Assembly: GCA_965248135.1 (NCBI GenBank)
Contig: CBDFIN010000012.1
Coordinates: forward strand, 558,001 to 622,000
DNA: 64,000 nt
From: SZUA-100 sp965248135
Lineage (GTDB): Bacteria > Pseudomonadota > Alphaproteobacteria > Rhizobiales > Rhizobiaceae
Direction: 5' to 3'
Of this stretch, positions 61,209 through 64,000 are shown piece by piece. Both the position numbers and the translations under genes were made by a program. Position 1 is the stretch's first letter; every line of letters begins with the position of its first letter. The notes beneath the pieces are model-generated. The model was not told the origin of the DNA. It did not search any database and saw only the letters and a list, made by a program, of their open reading frames with translations.

Positions 61209-61285
61209 TTAGTGGTCTGGCCGAAACGCTTGAATCCTTTTTCAGCACGTTCTTTTTCAAGCGTTTTGGCCACAAAGACCACTAG
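61209..61285. repeat. CTAG palindrome, type U3 (left edge TTAG at the IS1380 border)
   Basis: A 77-bp unit with the same sequence as 38662-38738, followed by the same 14-nt linker CAACTTATTGAATT. The first base pair of CTAG is changed to TTAG where the IS1380 element joins. Confidence 0.88.
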
Positions 61286-61299
61286 CAACTTATTGAATT

Positions 61300-61377
61300 C
61301 TAGTGGTTCTTATGATTCCAACATTTGCCATAAGTACGAGCCGCTGGCGGATGCAAATGTTGGTACAGAACCACTAG
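61300..61377. repeat. CTAG palindrome, type U1 reverse, variant loop
   Basis: A 78-bp unit almost identical to 38753-38830. Its right CTAG lies directly on the broken end of the istA pseudogene (NRYSV position of IstA). Confidence 0.88.
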
Positions 61378-61379
61378 GA

Positions 61380-62403
61380 CCGAAACGCTGTAACGATTGC
61401 GCTCAAAGTTCACAAGACAGGTTTTGGAGACGGCGACGGTTGTCTCATGGAACCCATTGAAGGAGCCCTGGCACGGTACCAACGCATTCTGCTGTTCCAG
61501 AAAAACATCGTAAATCATTCGATCTTTGAACTCTGGATGCCTGGTCACTTTGGCATGTTCGATAACCTGTTCATACAGTATCTCATTTGGTCATCATTAT
61601 TTGCCACCTTCAATCGCGGTGCAAAATGCCGCCCGCGCGATACCTTCACTCAGGTATCTCAACCTGTCCTTTCTCCCAGCCTGCGGCAGGAGAACAGGCG
61701 ACAGGCTCCACAAGGTGGTGCGAGCACATCTGTTCGAACCTTTTATTGAACTTTCGATCCTTGCCCTTGAGGATCGCATCCACTGCCGTTGACATATTGT
61801 CGTATATGCCCCGTGCACAGGCACCGCCGAAAAAGGCGAATGCCCTGTCATGGGCGTCAAAAACCATCTCCTGTTTCTCACGCGGATACGCTACCAAAAA
61901 CGGCATGCGGCTGTAGCAAAGCCTGAAGTGGCAACCTTTACCTTGCTGGCGCCCGTCACGACAATCTCATGGCTCCAGTCTCGTGGCTCCAGTCGAACTG
62001 GCAGGCTTCTCCCCAATATTACACAATGAGCAAAACTCAACGGTACAAATGCATGCTCCAAACCGGTGCTGCGTTCATTCCTCCAGCGCTTTGCATATCG
62101 CCGCACACTATCGTAACTGCCGTCATAGCCAACACGCCGCAGATCATCATGGATACGCGTCAGAGTGAGCCGTTCTTTGCGCGAACATCTTTCGTTCGCC
62201 TTCAACATCGTATCAAGCTGTTCTGTGAAAAGGCCCAACTTTGGCAGCGGTTGGGTGGATCGGTCATAGCGAAACTCCGTTACTTTGGAGCGCAAAATCT
62301 TCCGTACAGAATTCCGCGAGATGCCGCGATCCCGGCAAATCTCTTTAATGCCTTTCTTATGAACAAAATGATCCCGTCTGACCTTCGCAACCACAACAAT
62401 CAT
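61380..62403 (-). pseudogene. istA: IS21 istA, frameshifted and 3'-truncated by CTAG palindrome
   Basis: Pieces in order: MIVVVAKVRRDHFVHKKGIK with the helix-turn-helix EICRDRGISRNSVRKILRS, TRIHDDLRRVGYDGSYDSVRRY-like segments, a frameshift near 61950-62020, FLVAYPREKQEMVFDAHDRA, MCSHHLVEPVACSPAAGWEK, another break near 61640, and SFNGFHETTVAVSKTCLVNF ending NRYSV at the repeat. Clearly an IstA with several lesions. Confidence 0.85.
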
Positions 62404-62544
62404 CCCCTGTATAACCCCGACATTTTGATCCAAATGACGGGTACAATGCACAACCAAGGGAGGGGGTCAAAATCGAACGCCGATCTCCCCGTTTAAGGGG
62501 TCAATCTTGCATGTCGATCTACACGCTCGAACCAGTGGCGCTCG

Positions 62545-63270
62545 GGCGCTCACTCCCAGCCCGATGCTGGCGTGCAGGCAACCGGTTCCATGACATAGTG
62601 GTTCATCAATGCCAAAAAGCGCGGATGGAATACCCGGTCCTTTGAACGTGACACATAACTCACCATTGTTTTAGGATTATCGATGATGACCCGGCGCGGC
62701 ACCCCGCCATAAAACGCCAATGCCCGCACAAAGGCATCCAGCACCATCTCCTGAACCTCGCCAGGATAAGCCATCACAAAGGGTTTGCGAGAATGGCACA
62801 AACGGAAGTGCGCCACCTTGATCTTCTGTTCCACGCCGCCCAGAACAACGTGCTCCTGGCTCCAGTCAAACTGCCCATTTATGTCAGGGGCAATCACCAG
62901 CCGTAAAGTGTAACGGTATAAAAGCTCCAGGCAGCTGTGATCCATCGGCTTTCAACGACTTGATAAACCGGCAGACCGGCGAGTACGAACCGGTATAGCC
63001 TTCCTCAACCAGTTGCTCATAAAGCTTCACTGCTGTGCGCCGCTCCCGGCGGGGTTGGCTTAAGTCTTGTTGGTAAAGCGCCTTTAGGCGATCCGAAAAA
63101 CCGGCAAGCTTGTGCAGTACAGGCGGTCTACTGCGATGATAGAACGGCGGAGACGCGTCATTCAAATATTTTCTGATCGTATTGCGGGACAGGCCCGTAT
63201 CCCGACTGACTGACCGGATAGAGTGGCCATCTCGCAAAACCAAACGACGAATCTTTGCTGCACTTTCCAT
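62545..63270 (-). pseudogene. istA: IS21 istA, second lineage, frameshifted and truncated
   Basis: The N-terminal part (from ATG 63270, AGGTGA upstream) carries the helix-turn-helix SIRSVSRDTGLSRNTIRKYL and ends PLHFTAGD; a frameshift at about 62884-62945 leads into INGQFDWSQEHVVLGG...RVIIDNPKTMVSYVSRSKDR and CTPASGWE, after which the frame closes. The fragment at 22057-22250 is nearly identical. IS21-type end repeats (GGGTCAATTTT) lie at 63327-63375. Confidence 0.85.
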
Positions 63271-63379
63271 TAATATCACCTGTTCATTCTCCGTGATCAA
63301 AACACGGATGTTACCAAAACAGGCGGGTCAATTTTAAACGCCAATTACCCACCCAAGTGGGTCAATTTTGCATGCTTAT

Positions 63380-63716
63380 TCACAGCTTATCACGCACAAT
63401 CTGACCCAGAAGATAGGCGGGTTCTTTCCCCAAAGGTGGAAACGCCAACAGGTGATTGTTGCGGTTGGGATGGGCGGCAATCAGCATAAACGTATTATCG
63501 CTTGCATATAACCAAAGCCCCTTGCGGCCGCTCATGGCGTAGTAGGATACCGATTGTGAATAGGGATCGGATCGTTCTGAAACTGAATCCAGCATTGCTT
63601 GCAATGCTGCTAAATCATCATGGGTTAAACGAAGCAGGGATGGTCTGTTGGCAATGGCGTTCGTACCGCCATCCTTGCGCACAACATTGGTGGCTCTTGC
63701 TAAACTGGGTGCACTA
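63380..63716 (-). pseudogene. Unrecognised gene fragment trapped between two IS ends
   Basis: An open frame of about 110 codons (LTHDDLAALQAMLDSVSERS ... YYAMSGRKGLWLYASDNTFM ... LLAFPPLGKEPAYLLGQIV). It is open right up to the IS1380 end at 63721 and stops where the IS21 end begins, so both ends are probably artificial. The LLAFPPLG piece recalls DUF2156-type proteins, but I cannot assign it. Confidence 0.45.
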
Positions 63717-63720
63717 CTAA

Positions 63721-63769
63721 CCCGGATTATTCATCAGGGTGCCTAATATAGCTGGCGGGCATGGATCAA
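63721..63769. mobile_element. Solo left end of a second IS1380 copy
   Basis: 49 bases identical to the left end of the element at 59610-59658, preceded by CTAA. The match stops where an ISAs1-like end begins, so an ISAs1 element or a deletion has replaced the rest. Confidence 0.85.
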
Positions 63770-63788
63770 CAGGGCTGTTCAACGCTAA

Positions 63789-64000
63789 TTACTTGTATCG
63801 GTAATCGAGCACTCTGGTGAAGTCGAGGGCGTTGCGCCACAGGGCGTCTGCGATGTTTTGTTCGCCGTTGGCACGCAGGATATTAAGGGCGAAACTGCGC
63901 GCTCTGGCGAAGATGCCAGGGTTGGTGCGAATGCGGCTGGCGTCCTCCAGCATCGTAACATCGCGGACATAGTGATTTCTGTTCTCGATACCCCAGTGGT
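63789..64000 (-). CDS. ISAs1-family transposase, C-terminal part (runs off the right edge)
   Basis: The frame reads HWGIENRNHYVRDVTMLEDA, SRIRTNPGIFARARSFALNI and ADALWRNALDFTRVLDYRYK then TAA (63789-63791), the standard C-terminus of ISAs1-type transposases, including the catalytic Glu in HWGIEN. The N-terminal part lies outside the window, so it is unknown whether the gene is intact. Confidence 0.85.
   Translation of the reverse strand, partial: HWGIENRNHYVRDVTMLEDASRIRTNPGIFARARSFALNILRANGEQNIADALWRNALDFTRVLDYRYK

Noticed and set aside
61212..61460. An 82-residue plus-strand reading frame
   Set aside because: It is the translation of the U3-U1 palindrome pair, identical to the frame at 38599-38952, and has no independent support.

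Overview
This window looks like part of an alphaproteobacterial chromosome (inference from gene content: the HutF/HutG form of histidine degradation, a FeeM-like acyltransferase, an Lrp-type regulator and the IS21, IS1380 and IS3 families; GC is moderate and falls sharply in parts of the first 20 kb). It has no rRNA, tRNA or CRISPR array that I can see.

Region 1 (1-21.2 kb, all on the minus strand) is a surface polysaccharide locus. Reading in the direction of transcription it holds an unrecognised 420-residue protein, an AsnB-type amidotransferase, a Wzx flippase, a GT4 glycosyltransferase, an AT-rich FkbM methyltransferase, a Wzy polymerase, the three UDP-L-FucNAc enzymes FnlA-FnlB-FnlC with a WbuB-like transferase, a LegB-like dehydratase, a five-gene cassette, and a LegC-like aminotransferase cut by the left edge. 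Four of the five cassette genes (PPDK-like kinase, class I amidotransferase, cytidylyltransferase, APS-kinase-like kinase) match in family and order the Campylobacter jejuni cj1418-cj1417-cj1416-cj1415 genes, which build the activated phosphoramidate donor for O-methyl phosphoramidate capsule decoration. A formyltransferase-like gene with an altered active site is translationally coupled behind them. This is the most interesting system in the window.

Region 2 (21.2-22.8 kb) is an insertion-sequence graveyard. Two inverted 200-bp MITE-like elements surround an IS3 remnant and part of an IS21 istA remnant, next to the tail of a VOC/glyoxalase gene.

Region 3 (22.8-36.4 kb) is catabolic: a class V aminotransferase with a divergent Lrp/AsnC regulator, then hutC-hutF divergent from hutI-hutH-hutG-(phytanoyl-CoA-dioxygenase-like)-hutU, followed by a rifampicin-phosphotransferase-like dikinase and a small permease. 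The dioxygenase inside the hut operon is unusual.

Region 4 (36.4-57.9 kb) is mixed: an acyl-CoA synthetase, a small exported Lys/Ala/Val-rich protein, two c-di-GMP enzymes, a VOC protein, kynureninase, a FeeM-like N-acyltransferase, a three-gene glycosyltransferase operon starting with an 827-residue two-domain fusion, and a decayed transporter/dehydrogenase cluster (premature stop at codon 3 of the binding protein, truncated aldehyde dehydrogenase) next to a UPF0261 protein, an IclR regulator and a class III aminotransferase.

Region 5 (57.9-64.0 kb) is a nest of broken IS21, IS3, IS1380 and ISAs1 elements.

Scattered through the window (1.0, 14.6, 38.5, 44.6 and 61.2 kb) are modular palindromes of about 77-79 bp whose ends are always CTAG-TGG...CCA-CTAG. 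There are at least five sequence types, joined by a conserved 13-14 nt linker or by sharing a CTAG; a complete IS1380 element sits exactly on one of these CTAG edges.
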